From Sphaerulina vaccinii (Eukaryota; Ascomycota; Dothideomycetes; Mycosphaerellales; Mycosphaerellaceae), in assembly GCA_022570795.1 (NCBI GenBank), contig JAKUDP010000025.1, forward strand, positions 1,007,001 through 1,071,000: a stretch of 64,000 nt of DNA, in the 5' to 3' direction. The position numbers and the translations under genes were made by a program. Below the pieces are notes generated by a model. It searched no databases and was not told the DNA's origin. It was given only the letters and a program-made list of their open reading frames with translations. This document shows positions 21,013-32,874 of the stretch, piece after piece. Numbering within the stretch: the stretch's first letter is position 1; each line of letters opens with the position of its first letter.

Positions 21013-24000
21013 CGAGACGATAGCGGTTGGTGCCGCGCGTGCCGAGCTTTCGTCAAGTGGATCTGAGTGACCAAAGGCGAGGGCTACCCATGCACACTGT
21101 TGGATGGGTGCTGGTCAAGGTCGGACCGTTCGAAGATTATGCCAATAACGTAACCGCAGCCGCCGCTAATACCGTGTTGCTTCTGCGGGTTCTGCGGGAT
21201 TCAGCAGGAGTTGAGGCATTTTGCGTTCACCCCAGCATCGCGCGAGCCCACTCAAACCACTGCTAGCTACAGAAATCATGGCTGTCACTGGCTGTGCAAA
21301 GGCCCGAACAAAGTCCACCGATTGAAATGCGACTAACACCAGTATGGTAAGGCGGCCTCATGCACCAAGCGGGCCTGATGCAATGTGGTCGAAGCTTCGG
21401 CGCTGGAGCTCATCTACAGCAAATCAATGGTCCTCCAGCTGCTGACCCGAGAGCCTTCCCTTCAACGCCCGTGGGTGAGAATCTGAGGTTCGGTGCGGCG
21501 AGCTGCAGGCAAGCTGTCCAAGAAGGATCTGATGATGATGAAAGCTGGAGCGAGCTGCATGCATTTGCTTGCAGGCACACGGCAATCAAGCTCGCAGCTC
21601 AAGACTCTCGTCCACATACGAGGACAAGCGCCATGTCAAGCACTTCTAGGTGCCGCTAGGAGCCTTACGTGGGAAAACTGTACCTCGCGATAAGGTGCCC
21701 GAGCCTCTTCGTGGGTGGCGGCATCCAGGCACGCCTACAAGCACACATCAAACCTCACCCATCCCGCAAACACAGCGCATTCAACGGTCAATGTCTGTCT
21801 CGTCGATAATAATTACACAGACGCTTTGCCAATCTCGGTCATACTATAGGGCTCCAGGCGCGGCATTCAGTCTGTGGTTATAGATGCGACTACACGGAAG
21901 CCATCGTGGACACGAGGCCAAGAGCCGAAATGAGGTCTCCAGTGTGGAATTGTTCTGCATGGCAACGGTCAAAACAAACAGAACGTGTGGCCACTGCACG
22001 AGATTGGATGCCTCACAGTGCTACTGCCGCGCACAGATACATGTACTATACTACTGATAGTTTGATATCCCACTCTTTCGCATTGCGCACATCATCGGCG
22101 TTGGGACCTCATCACGAGACAAGCTGCGATGAAATGCTACATAACCTAGAAAGGCAGCCCTACGCTTTTTCGCTGACCGGGGTAGAGTAGCTCTAGGTTT
22201 GCTTAAGCCGTGGGTGAGGCTCACGACTCGTGTGTCCAGCCCGAACATCATCGTCACCCGTCTCTTGCCGATTGAAGGTCGGCCGCGACACTTACACTAT
22301 ATTCCGCATATTCTGCGAACAAGCACTTCGGCTGTGGTTGCTGGGTGTCCACACTGTCCTTGCAGAGATTTTAACAGCGCAATCGGTCGTCAAGACCGAA
22401 GTGCCGACGGTGGGTGAGGCATTTTGAGACGGCGTACATACTGAGGGTGCCGCACAACCGTTCGTAAGGCGGTCGCGGCGGGTCTACGATATCTTGATTG
22501 CTTGACACTGCTTGGAAGGCCATTGAGTGCGGGTTCTTCACCTTCGACGACGATCACAACAGCCCGACACGAATCCGCATCGTCCGCAAGTCCACAGCTG
22601 CAGTGAAAGAAACCTGATCCCCGCTGCTGCTGTGACTGTCGACGTTTCACAGCGTACTTGGCCTTCTTGTCGACGACAACACGCATCTCCTCTTGTCACA
22701 CCCAAGTCTCTTGGTCTCATATGGCAGGCAGTCGCACACTGCAGAGTCCAGCAACACCCACGGTTTCCAATTTCGCGCGGGGCTACGATCAAGCTGGTTT
22801 GGAGCGTCGATGAAGTACAATGCCCAGAGAAACAGCGCTTGGCTTTCATCTCCAGGTTGCGGATTTACCTTGTTCATTACCCAGATTGGAATCTTGGCTG
22901 GCATCATGAGCAACACCTTCTGCAAGGCAATTGGATAGCACAGTATTGCGGATGGCCCTGGGAGAGCTGCTATTGGGTCTGCGCGCTGAGCAAGCGTGTG
23001 AGAGTCCTTGTCAGCAGTGCTGGACAGCCCGCCTGCAGCTAGAACGAGGAATGGGTAATGTTTCGGTTCTGGAGGATGGAGTACCTGCAGCAATGTGCGT
23101 TACATCCTCGACTGCTAAGGCCAAGAGTGTTCAATGCCTCCTTACCTCTGTTGGACTACTGACAGCAAGCTCAAAGCTTTGCAAGCTGCGGTATTCCTTC
23201 CCGAATGCCGCGCGTTGCTTAGGATTACGCTTTCCAGTCTGCTTCACGTCAGATGCAATCGCTCAATGCGTTGAAAACGCCCCGGACGTCACTGGGCATG
23301 AGGGAAACGTGTGCCAGCTTGGAGAATCTGCCATTGGAATGTCTAACGCGCGGCTTGATACCCTCCTCAGACCCGAGGCAGGAGAACTCCAAGGCTCGAG
23401 GAAAATGAACGTTGCCGCCATGCATTGTCTTTGCGCGGAGCTGTATAGTCGGCTGCAATTGCGAGAGACATTAGACACGAAGCCTGAATTTCGATACAAC
23501 CTCTCCATTCCGCGTGATAACTTCGTTCACACGCCGAAGCTGCTTTTAGTAGCATAGACAGCGCAAGATCGCAGAGAGGCCGGCAACGACCAGTTTCCTC
23601 AGCCCTCGGTCTGGCGAACCTGAACCATATGATAGCTCAAAATGGGCCAACCTGCTATCTGCAATGGCGAGTCCTGCGAGGCTGTAGGTGAGACCGAGTA
23701 AGGTAGTGTGCTGGAGAGCTATCAAAAGTCTACTAACACAACATTCGCTGATAAGCAGGCACCTCAAACAGCTATGGTGCAGAGTTGGAAGGTCAAGATG
23801 AGGCCGAATGATCGCGCCTGCAACTTGCAAAATAGTGCCGATTAGCAGGTACGGAGGACGTTATGGACGAAGTTGACGCTAGGAGGTAGGTCAGTCCAAA
23901 ATCGTGTTGCCATGCCACCAACTGCATTCCAAACAGATTACTGCCAGTATACGAAATGGATGTCGAACAGCGAGTTTCGAGAGTTCCACTACATCTCAGA

Positions 24001-24162
24001 CAATTCCATCACTCATCACCTACCAAAGAGCCTATTCGTCTTAACAAGCAAACAGACGGTCATCCATATCGAGCCCAAGAGTCGTGCCCTCCTCGATGGA
24101 GCCTTAGTGGGCGTTGGCGAGGCCTGAAATCAGTTCTGGAACCTCGAAATCGAGACGAAAAG
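21013..24162. other. Long gene-free stretch (about 3.1 kb)
   Basis: Between the ATPase promoter and the next supported start. Open frames reach 208 codons (22931-23557 plus) and 148 codons (22647-23093 minus) but have no recognisable motif and overlap each other on opposite strands. No terminal repeats, transposase remnants or tRNA-like folds were seen. The rightmost 200 bp stay open in frame with the next gene. Confidence 0.4.
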
Positions 24163-25695
24163 ATGTCAGGCCGGGATGAGTACAGTCGTCCCTCGATTGG
24201 TCGAATGAAGGACAGCGACGATTACATTACAGCTCGCGCCGCGAATCCATGGACTGGACTCATATCACCAAGCCCTGGCATACAAACACCATGCAGTTCT
24301 ACACCGAACTCCCCAGGAGATGCTCTGAACTTGAGGAGGAGAACGACACAACAAGAGACACCAACGCATGATGTGAGGAAGCGGCCAACACTCGCCAAAG
24401 CAAATGAGGGCCGGAAGGGCAGTGGGGGTAGCGGAAGAGAAGCAAACATGGGACATGAATATGAGGATGCTACCCATAGTCCCGGGCAAGGCAAAGGGCA
24501 GGATTCGGGACCCCAAGCTGCGCTTCAGGAAGACCAGTTTGTGGTTCATATGCCATCAGCTAGAGAACCTCAGCCATTCGCATACCCAGGATACACTGCT
24601 GAGCAGATCGAGGCATTAGAGCACTATAGATGCAAAGCTCGTCGGGTTTCAAGCGAAGGATATGATCGACGTCTGTTTCACGACAAGCCTGTGGCTGTGG
24701 TTGACAGTAAGCACATTGAAGCTCACGCGGGACTCTCGCGAGATCCTGTAGATCATCATCATCGACCTTTCGCTCCATACACTGCCGAGCGGTACCATAG
24801 CGAGCCCACCGGTCCTGAGCCTGCGAGACTCATGGTACGCAAAAGAGAAAATAGCAAAGTTAGCAGAATCCTCCATCACAGCCAACCAAGGGCCGATGCG
24901 CAGCAACCGAGCCAGGGATCATATCCAAGATCCCCCAAGATGTCACCCATACAACGCCCAGTTGTGCATCCCAACGTTCCGTCAGGAACCCGAAATCTCA
25001 ATAAGCATGCCGAGAAATGCTCGGCGACAGTTGTTGGTAGCGCTCCGAAACTCTACACAGTCAAGCCGATAAGGGACTCTTCGCCAAGCAGAGTATCCTC
25101 GATTGATGATGTTGATCGATATATTGGCAGGAGAAGTCTGTCAGATGAGCGGTCTGCAGGTCGAATGATGCCAGGAGCATTCACCGATCTGAGTCAGTTA
25201 CCGCGTGTGAGGCTCGTGAAGCCTGAGCATGCCGCAGTGCCGAGGAATATCACGGACGGAAGAAGGCAATGTTCGCTGGGCTGTGGGAGAGAAGACGGTG
25301 AGCAAGGTGGCTGTACGCAGAGACGTGTCAATTCGACTGGGACTGTGGTTCACTTTGCTCCGCTGTTCGAGAAGACTGAAGAGAAAGATGCGAAGGCGAC
25401 CACGAACCAGCCTGAGCAGTTGCTTGACTACATTCTGATGTCGGTGAACTATCTGGGCTCTTTGCAGCTTCCTAAAGTTGGGCTCTTTGAGCTACTACGA
25501 GATCCAGAAGTCTCGACGAAGGAGAAAGCTGAAGCATTGAAGGCTATTCTATCGCTTGCGGGTCATGCCCTCGCTGTCTGCACGTTGCTTGCCATGCTGT
25601 GGAAGCTCGGAGCGTCACTTGTACACTTCTTCGAGGTCGTTTTGTGGCCACTTGCTGTGCCTTTGCGTTTGATGAAGTGGGTGCTTATTAGTTAG
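24163..25695 (+). CDS. Uncharacterised fungal protein with C-terminal membrane anchor
   Basis: Single exon of 510 aa from the ATG at 24163; the same frame is open back to an ATG at 23956 (579 aa), but the extra residues look unlike conserved protein, so the later start was preferred. The N-terminus contains ARAANPWTGLISPSPGIQTP, a block typical of some Dothideomycete hypothetical proteins. Residues 60-430 are Ser/Pro/Arg-rich and probably disordered. Near the end, two hydrophobic segments (LSLAGHALAVCTLLAMLWKL and VVLWPLAVPLRLMKWVLIS) suggest a hairpin or tail anchor in a membrane. No enzyme motif is visible. I cannot name a function. Confidence 0.7.
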   Translation: MSGRDEYSRPSIGRMKDSDDYITARAANPWTGLISPSPGIQTPCSSTPNSPGDALNLRRRTTQQETPTHDVRKRPTLAKANEGRKGSGGSGREANMGHEYEDATHSPGQGKGQDSGPQAALQEDQFVVHMPSAREPQPFAYPGYTAEQIEALEHYRCKARRVSSEGYDRRLFHDKPVAVVDSKHIEAHAGLSRDPVDHHHRPFAPYTAERYHSEPTGPEPARLMVRKRENSKVSRILHHSQPRADAQQPSQGSYPRSPKMSPIQRPVVHPNVPSGTRNLNKHAEKCSATVVGSAPKLYTVKPIRDSSPSRVSSIDDVDRYIGRRSLSDERSAGRMMPGAFTDLSQLPRVRLVKPEHAAVPRNITDGRRQCSLGCGREDGEQGGCTQRRVNSTGTVVHFAPLFEKTEEKDAKATTNQPEQLLDYILMSVNYLGSLQLPKVGLFELLRDPEVSTKEKAEALKAILSLAGHALAVCTLLAMLWKLGASLVHFFEVVLWPLAVPLRLMKWVLIS

Positions 25696-26696
25696 TCAGA
25701 CGGAGACAAATAGCTGGTTCATGAAGTCAATCTATTACACAAACTACTACACTGGTAATATTCTCGGGTAGGCAATCTGGCTCTCTCCTAACACAGCCTC
25801 ACGGAACTCCGACTTCGTCGTGGAATGATGAGCGGTACTCGATGAGTGGTATTTCGATGAAGGCTGTTCTGGATGAGTGGTATTCCTGATGAGCGGTACT
25901 CACCATGCTTCCATGCTTCCGTCACAAGCCTTGCGAGCTTACGTGAGCTGCGCACTGCGCCTTGCGAGGAGCACCGTTGGTGCGAACGAGGCGCTGCAAC
26001 CAGAACCTCATCACGGCTGACAAGCAGAACCTATCGAAGCTGCTTTAACATGTTGTAGCAGCGTTTGCTGCGGCCAGTACTGATGGAGAACTGTGACGAG
26101 TATGCTAGACTGTTCGCACAATGGCTCAAAACGCGCATTGCCCAATGCTAGGCTCGGTCGCTTCATGAGATGACGCCGCAAGCCGGAACGATTTCTGTCT
26201 CCTCTGTCTCCTCTGCTGCTGAGACTTGCTAGCTCTGATTGCATTGGTAGCAAGCTGGTGTCATTCTTCATCTCCAAAAGGCACTGGCGTTCATCGTCTC
26301 GTAATGTCTTCGCTGTGGCGTGCATAGCGCAGCTCAAACTGCAGAGATGGTTGGTAAGTACTCAGGTAAGTGAAGCCGTGTCCATGAGCACATAAGTGAA
26401 GTAGCAAGTGAAGCCACAAGGGAGAAGGAGCGACTGACGGCGACTGCCGTCTACCTTATTTGGCATAATGCTCCGTCGTTTCTCATTGTATCTTGAAAGA
26501 TTGCGCATCTTCTGTGGCTTGGAGTTTCCGTGAAGCACGGGAATCCAGCTCGAAACGTCTTTGTTGACTCCGAAAAACTGCGACCTCTCCGCCATCACAT
26601 CGACAGACCCCCAAGTCATCGAAACACAATCTGTTCTCAGAGAAGGCCTCGACATTACCAATAGTCAATCAACCACACGCCGCTCTCGCCCACAAG
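25696..26696. other. Intergenic with short direct repeats
   Basis: One kilobase between two same-strand genes. It contains four degenerate copies of a 14-bp unit at 25827-25901 (listed separately). Otherwise only short featureless frames; the right end is the promoter and leader of the next gene. Confidence 0.5.
25827..25901. repeat. Four degenerate 14-bp direct repeats
   Basis: The unit GATGAGYGGTAYTC occurs at 25827-25840, 25841-25855 (with one extra T), 25872-25885 and 25888-25901. The first two abut, the others are separated by 16 and 2 bp. It lies about 130 bp past the stop of the upstream gene. Possible 3' UTR element or simple local duplication. Confidence 0.7.
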
Positions 26697-28411
26697 ATGT
26701 CTGCTTGGGCGAGGAAGAAGCGCCTCTTGAAAGAACCGCCAATATTGCCAGGAGTTGCCATCTCTGCAGGGCAGGACAACGACTACGCCACCCACCAAGC
26801 CGCCGGCCTGCTAAGCTCTACCGTGTCGGAGTATCGAGCGATCAAGGCCACGCTGCTGAAGTACTTCTTGGACAAGTCCTTACAGCTGCATGTGGCTCTG
26901 CGCGATGAAGAAGACCTAGAGACATGCGTCGACATGATATTCGACATGCTCCTAGAGTGCAGGAGTATCCCTGAGCACATCATCAACAGTCTGAGTACAC
27001 CAGAGAAGATGAAGCTTGACAAACACTGCCAGGATGCTATGCAGGTAGTCGCGGACACGGCAGAGAGGACTCTTGCTCCCGGACAGGCGCCAACCACAGA
27101 TCTTGGCAGAATGGGATACGCCAACGCCATCAAAATCAACAGACTGCCGTTTAGTGAGCTAGGGATCCGCCTGCGGGGCATTTTCTATAACATGTGTAGT
27201 CTCTGGGATATGGCTTCGGACGATCCTGCAATTCTGCAAAGTGCGAAGAAGGTGTTTCGACTTTGCTCCGGGGCGGAGTTCAGATTTCATTGCTTGGACG
27301 GAAGGACATACAATCTGGATGCCATCGACTTCGCGAGTCTAGGGAGCAGGGACCTAACGGAACAGGTGTTCCACACCGTGATTCTGACTTTGCTGTGCCT
27401 TGCTCGATCGCATTCTGCCTGGTTTAATGCCATGCTGCCAGCCACTGGGATCAGACGTGCAGTCATGCTGTGGGACTTGCCTGTACCTGGCACAGGCGAA
27501 CTCATCGGAAAGCGTGCGGTGGTTCGTTGGAAAGGTCGTCAGGGCGCGTCGTCGAACACGACCCAGATGTCCGATGACCAGATCACACAACTTCAAGATC
27601 TCAACGTCAAGATGAAGCTTCTTCATGATCTCCCCTCATTCGCACTCCCGGCACAAGCAGTATCGGGTGGCCCGCAGACAGAGACGCAGCTTCATGTGCG
27701 AGCTTCCAAGGTGCTCAGCATTATCAAAAGTGTCATAGCAGGTCGTCGTTTCGAGCGTGGTGACCTCTACGATGGATATACCGATGCACTTTACCTTGTT
27801 GCCGAGACCGCATTGACGGATCTCTTCCTGGCCACCAGGAAGTACTTCGGTATCTCCGAAGAGCCCACTGCGAGCACGCCTTTAGTGTTCGAACCATCCT
27901 TGGGTGGGCGACCGCAACCGGTAAACGGAGATGCTGAAGGTCGGCGTATCTGGTAAGAACTTTCATTACGAAGAACCTCGCAGTCCTATACCATATGCTA
28001 ACTTTGCCGTGAATGCTCTTCAGGAACATACTGTGGCGACTTGACCAGCTACATGCCGCAGAACCTGGAAGCCCCAAACGTGTACAGTGGACGCTCTCAG
28101 GCTTGGTCGTAGCTCTAGCTGAAGGAGGTGATATCGATCGCAAGGGACCTGATGGCGAGAAGGAGGTGGCTATCCCGGCTACTACCCGTAGCAATGACGC
28201 GGCGTGGAGGAAGCGGATGTTTGAGTACGCCTTATTCGCGATTGTAGCTGTGGCCCAACACATCTCAAGTCACTTTAACAGTAGAGACATCAAGGTCAAC
28301 GGGAAGCTTGTGTTGCCATGGAGGAGGCCGGCGCAGGAGGTGTTGGAGAGATCTCAGGAGGAGGTGAAGCATGTCGACTTCGATGGAGCGTGGAAGTCTC
28401 CCTCGGAGTGA
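26697..28411 (+). CDS. Uncharacterised fungal protein, two exons
   Basis: Exons 26697-27952 and 28024-28411 give 547 aa. The 71-bp intron (donor GTAAGA, branch-like GCTAAC, acceptor CTTCAG) joins RRIW-NILWRLDQ in frame. The protein looks globular and mostly helical, with no signal peptide or clear membrane span; AWRKRMFEYALFAIVAVAQH near the end could be a short hydrophobic helix. I recognise no catalytic or binding motif. The long unbroken frame and clean intron support a real gene. A helical-repeat or signalling scaffold is possible but this is guesswork. Confidence 0.75.
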
Positions 28412-28845
28412 GCACATACCATGGCACCAGTCTTTGCCCCGTGGTGCTGAGCGGAAGCACTCGATGAACTGGAGAGCGTGTCGAGATGGTATGGGTGAAG
28501 TGGCTTCCCAGCTTGTAGCATTATAGGCGTGATAATGATTCCAACATCATCTCAATGGCGCTGGTGAGATAAAAGCACGAAGTCTTCAATAGCAGTCGCT
28601 CTCACAGAGTGTACGCACGCCATGGCGCCGAGTATCCAGCTGTAGTCCCTGAATGAAGAGATCAGGAGAAGAGAGATAGAGTGTGGAGTGAAGATGGGGT
28701 CAAGGCGCCAGCGGCTCCTTCCTTCTTTCATGTGATCAGACATTGAGATGCGTACTACATATATCAGCTGCACATCAACTCTACTAGCAAGTCAGCAAGG
28801 CAGTGAGAGGTCGCCGATGTCTGAACTGGCACTACTCGCTCTTCA
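28412..28845. other. Intergenic: 3' flank and VPS53 promoter
   Basis: About 430 bp between two same-strand genes, with no open frame of note and no clear promoter motif. Confidence 0.5.
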
Positions 28846-31475
28846 ATGGCGGTGATCAATGGCAGCGGGCCAGTAGACGCGCTCGATGCAGGTAGGCACT
28901 CACATCTCAGGCTTTCCCTCGAGTCCTGAACAATATCTTTTGCTATGCTAAGACCTTTCCAGTCGACTACAACCCCATCGACCATCTCAATGCGCTCTTC
29001 TCGCATCCATCGACTCTCTCCTCGGTGTCTGCTGTCTCGACTCAGCTCCAAACATACCAATCGTCCCTCGACACGTCGATATCATCCCTCGTAACAGCCC
29101 AGACGACATCAGATAGCGACAGCGTTCGCCGGATCCAAGATGCCAAATCGGAGCTGGCGGCGCTCTTCGCCAAAATCGAAGGCGTACGCGCACGAGCGCT
29201 GGAGACAGAACGGACCATCACCGAGATGACAGCAGACATCAAGCGCCTGGATAGCACGAAGCGCAACTTGACTCTTTCCATGACAGCCTTGAAGCGCCTC
29301 CAAATGCTCACGACAGCGTATGAGCAGCTACGGGGACTCTCAGAGACGAGACAGTACAGAGAATGCGCGCATCTGCTCCAAGCTGTAATACAGCTGATGG
29401 CACACTTCATAAGCTACAGAAGCATAGACCAAATTGCTACGTTGTCGAAGAATGTCAGTGAGGTGCAGAGAGAATTGCTAGAGCAGGTCTGTGAGGACTT
29501 CGAGGTCACATTCGCGCGAGGAGAGGTGCAGCAGAAGAGGAGCATGTTGAACGAGGCTTGCCAGGTCATGGATGCGCTGGGAGAACATGCTCGTGCGAGG
29601 CTGATTACATGGTATTGCAATACGCAATTGAGAGAGTATCGCCAGGTCTTCCGAGGAAATGATGAGGCAGGAAGTCTGGACAACATCGCCAGGCGGTACT
29701 CGTGGTTTAATCGCATGCTGAAGACGTATGATGCAGAACACGCAGCGCTCTTTCCGCGAGAGTGGAGAGTCAACGAGATGCTGGCAAACGCATACTGTGA
29801 GAACACAAGAGACGACTACAAGGACATTCTGAAGAAGAGTATGCGCAGGGCAGACGGACAGCCACCGGACGTGAACCTGCTTCTGTCATGTTTACAAGAG
29901 ACATTGGACTTTGAGCACAGCCTCGAGAAACGATTCTCGCCCGGCGAGTCCAGGTCGAGTATAGACACTGTCACATCTGGAGTCGACGGAGAAAGGAGGC
30001 CAGGATTCAGTCAAGCTATATCAGAAGCGTTTGAGCCATATCTAAGCGTCTGGGTCGAGTCGCAAGACAAGCAGCTGGCGACGCTGATACCAAAGTATCG
30101 ACAACAGCACATACGGCCGCCAGAAGAGGAGTTTCACCCCCAACTTGTCATACCTTCGTCCACGGAGCTTTTCCATCACTATCGTGTAACGCTGGCACAA
30201 TGCGCGAAGCTATCGACGGGAGGACGTCTTCTGGAGCTCTCCGCTACTTTTGGCAAGTACCTCGATCAGTATGCGCAGCAGGTGCTGTTTTTCTTCTTGT
30301 CAGAGAAGACTGGCGGACCTAGTGTGGAAGATGCAATCATCATCCTCAACACAGCAGACTACTGCTATACTACAACCAACCAGCTCGAGGAGAAGATCAG
30401 GTCTCGCATCGACGAAGAACTGCGTGAAAAGGTAGATCTGCAAGCTCAAGCAGACGCGTTCATGGGCGTTGCATCTGCCTCTGTGCGAGCGTTGGTGCAC
30501 AAGGCAGAAGCTGACTGCGAGCCGGCATGGCGAGAGATGCGCTCGATACCTTGGGGTAAGATGGATAGCGTTGGCGACCAGAGCAGCTACATCTCATCGC
30601 TCCTTTCTCGCCTGAAAGACCGCAGCAAGGACATTCTACGATTTTTACACAAGCCACAGTATGCACGAGCGTATTGTGACAACCTGGTCGATGCTCTCAC
30701 CACAACATACATCACCAACATCGTGGCCTGTAGGCCTGTATCCGAGACTGGTTCGGAGCAGATGCTGCTTGACACCTATGTGCTCAAGAAGGGTCTAGCT
30801 GAGCTCGCGACACTAAATGCAGAAGCCGGCACTCCCATCAATCAGGCTTTTATCAAGCGTGTCAATCAGAGCACAGCTAAGCTCGACCCGATATTGAAGA
30901 CGCTACAAGTTCGCGCTTCACCACCAGAAGGATTGGTGCAAGCATATCTGATCCACATCCGTGATCGCTCTGAACCCAATTTCCGCAAGATTCTCGAGTT
31001 GAAAGGCATCACGCGCAAGCAAGAGCAGAGCCACCTCATCGAGCTGTTCAATGCCCACAAAGCCAGCCCCGCGAATGACAGCTTGCAACCCAGCAACCCA
31101 CTCATTACGGCATTGCAGCTCACAGCACAGTCTGCACCCACTGCTGCAGGCCTAGGTTTGGCGGCTCTTAGAGACAATGCCATTGCGAACTCGACACCTT
31201 CGTTACCGGCAAGATTCGATCCTTCCAACTTCGGTAACGCGCTCATGAATGCCGCGCGCGATGCTGGAGATCGCTTCTCTTCCCCCAATGCTGGTACGCA
31301 TCGAGACGGTACCGCTTCGACAAGCGCTGCAAGTCGCACAACATCACCGCCTGTGGGTCCTGGTAGGATGAGTATGGATGGAGATAGTCCAGCTGCTACC
31401 TTGAACGAGAACTTGAGGAACATCGGTCGCTTTTTCAAGAAGGATGGAGCTGGATTCGGCGGCTTTGGTAGATGA
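28846..31475 (+). CDS. VPS53: GARP complex subunit Vps53
   Basis: Subunit of the Golgi-associated retrograde protein tether (Vps51-54), which captures endosome-derived vesicles at the trans-Golgi. Exons 28846-28891 and 28963-31475 give 852 aa, the usual length in fungi. Exon 1 encodes only MAVINGSGPVDALDA; the 71-bp intron (GTAGGC to TTCCAG) joins it to VDYNPIDHLNALFSHPSTLS, the conserved Vps53 opening. An N-terminal coiled region (about residues 35-115, ELAALFAKIEGVRARALE) is followed by helical rod segments typical of CATCHR tethers. The tail is Ser/Thr/Pro-rich and ends FFKKDGAGFGGFGR. The promoter lies within the 430 bp after the preceding gene. Confidence 0.95.
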
Positions 31476-31872
31476 AATGGATGCTTTCCTGACTTCGCAA
31501 CCTCAATCTGACTCGCAACAATGTATAGTAATCCAATGCCACCGCCGGCTAGAGCGATATAATGGTATCCGGTTCGTGGTCCTGGGAACAAGCAGAACCT
31601 GACTAACGGATGAACCATATCCCGATCACTAATCTCGTCCACCTCACCAGGACATGCAAATTCTCATCAACTTGGTTCTATTCAAGGCTTTGCACTTCTG
31701 CATGAATAAGCACAAGACTGCACTGCCATTGCTGCTTGTGGTACATATAGGACGTTGCAGCAGGTAAGCATTCGACCATTCACATCTCAACTTCCACAGA
31801 CAGCAACACTCCAACAGCATAGATAGCACAACTCGACCACGTCACGATACAACGAAAACACCGAAAGAAACA
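31476..31872. other. Intergenic: VPS53 3' flank and SDR promoter
   Basis: Nearly 400 bp between same-strand genes. The last 60 bp before the SDR ATG are A/C-rich (CACGATACAACGAAAACACC, then AAACA before ATGG), a good fungal translation context. Confidence 0.5.
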
Positions 31873-32796
31873 ATGGGCTTCAACCCAGACACCGACATCA
31901 CAGACCTCTCCGGCAAAGTCATAATCGTCACAGGCGGCAGCTCAGGTCTAGGCAAAGAGTCCGCCCTCCAACTCTCCAAACACAACCCATCAAAGATCTA
32001 CATCTCAGCCCGAACAACCTCACGCGCCGACTCCGCAATCCGAGAAATCGAAGCCTCTGTCCCAGCCATCAAAGGCAAACTCCATCATCTCGAATTAGAC
32101 CTCAGCTCCTTCGCGTCTATCAAAGCCGCAGCAGAAACCTTCCAGCGCGAAAACGATCGTCTGGATATCTTGATGAATAACGCAGGTCTTATGGCTTCTC
32201 CTCCAGGTCTGACGACAGATGGCTATGAAGTTCAATTTGGAGCGAATTACATGGGTCCAGCACTCTTGACAAAACTTCTTCTTCCACTCCTGTTGAAAAC
32301 AGCCTCAGAACCCAACAGCGACGTCCGAGTCGTCAATCTAAGTTCCGAACTCTACAAACAAGCTCCACCCGAAGGCGTTCTCATATCGAAAGTCCGAACT
32401 CCTTTAAACGAAATCTCCTCTTTAGCAAGATACGGCCAATCCAAGTTGGCAGACTACTATCATACCAGGTCTTTGGCTGCGCAGTATCCTAGTATCAAGT
32501 TCGCGGCTATACATCCTGGAGTGGTAAACACTGGAATCTTTGATGATGTGAAGAAGAGAAGGCCTTACCTAGGAGCTGGTATTGCTGTGATTGGGAATGT
32601 GTTTTTGACGAATGTGAAGCAGGGGGCTAAGGCGCAGTTGTGGGCTAGTACCGCGAAAGATAAGAGTGCTGTGAGGAGTGGAGGGTTCTATAATCCGAAG
32701 TTGGTTGAGTATAAGGATAAGAACCTTGATAATGGAAAGCTTTGTCGGGAGCTTGAGGAATGGACTGAGAAGGAGTTTGCTAGTCGTGGATTCTAA
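31873..32796 (+). CDS. Short-chain dehydrogenase, retinol-dehydrogenase/WWOX-like
   Basis: Single-exon NAD(P)-dependent oxidoreductase of 307 aa. Nucleotide-binding motif VIIVTGGSSGLGKESA near the N-terminus, ARTTSR after the second strand, LDLSSFASIK, MNNAGLM, the active-site Ser in VVNLSSELYK, and catalytic YGQSK at about residue 193, then HPGVVNTGIF. The extended helix between NNAG and the active Ser and the C-terminal segment place it with fungal retinol-dehydrogenase/WW-domain-oxidoreductase-like SDRs, which reduce varied carbonyls; the substrate is unknown. Start context is strong. It is convergent with another SDR whose stop lies only 78 bp away, so their transcripts may overlap. Confidence 0.93.
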   Translation: MGFNPDTDITDLSGKVIIVTGGSSGLGKESALQLSKHNPSKIYISARTTSRADSAIREIEASVPAIKGKLHHLELDLSSFASIKAAAETFQRENDRLDILMNNAGLMASPPGLTTDGYEVQFGANYMGPALLTKLLLPLLLKTASEPNSDVRVVNLSSELYKQAPPEGVLISKVRTPLNEISSLARYGQSKLADYYHTRSLAAQYPSIKFAAIHPGVVNTGIFDDVKKRRPYLGAGIAVIGNVFLTNVKQGAKAQLWASTAKDKSAVRSGGFYNPKLVEYKDKNLDNGKLCRELEEWTEKEFASRGF

Positions 32797-32874
32797 TGAG
32801 ATGAGTGAGGGGATTGTGGTAATGTATTTGTTCTATTGCTGGTGGGAATCTGAGCGTTGTAGAGTCTAGCATTT

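Noticed and set aside
22931..23557. Plus-strand ORF of 208 codons in the gene-free stretch
   Set aside because: No motif, composition unlike neighbouring genes, its start overlaps other open frames; length is within chance.
30866..31642. Minus-strand ORF of 258 codons antisense to VPS53
   Set aside because: Shadow of the VPS53 C-terminal exon; no protein features of its own.
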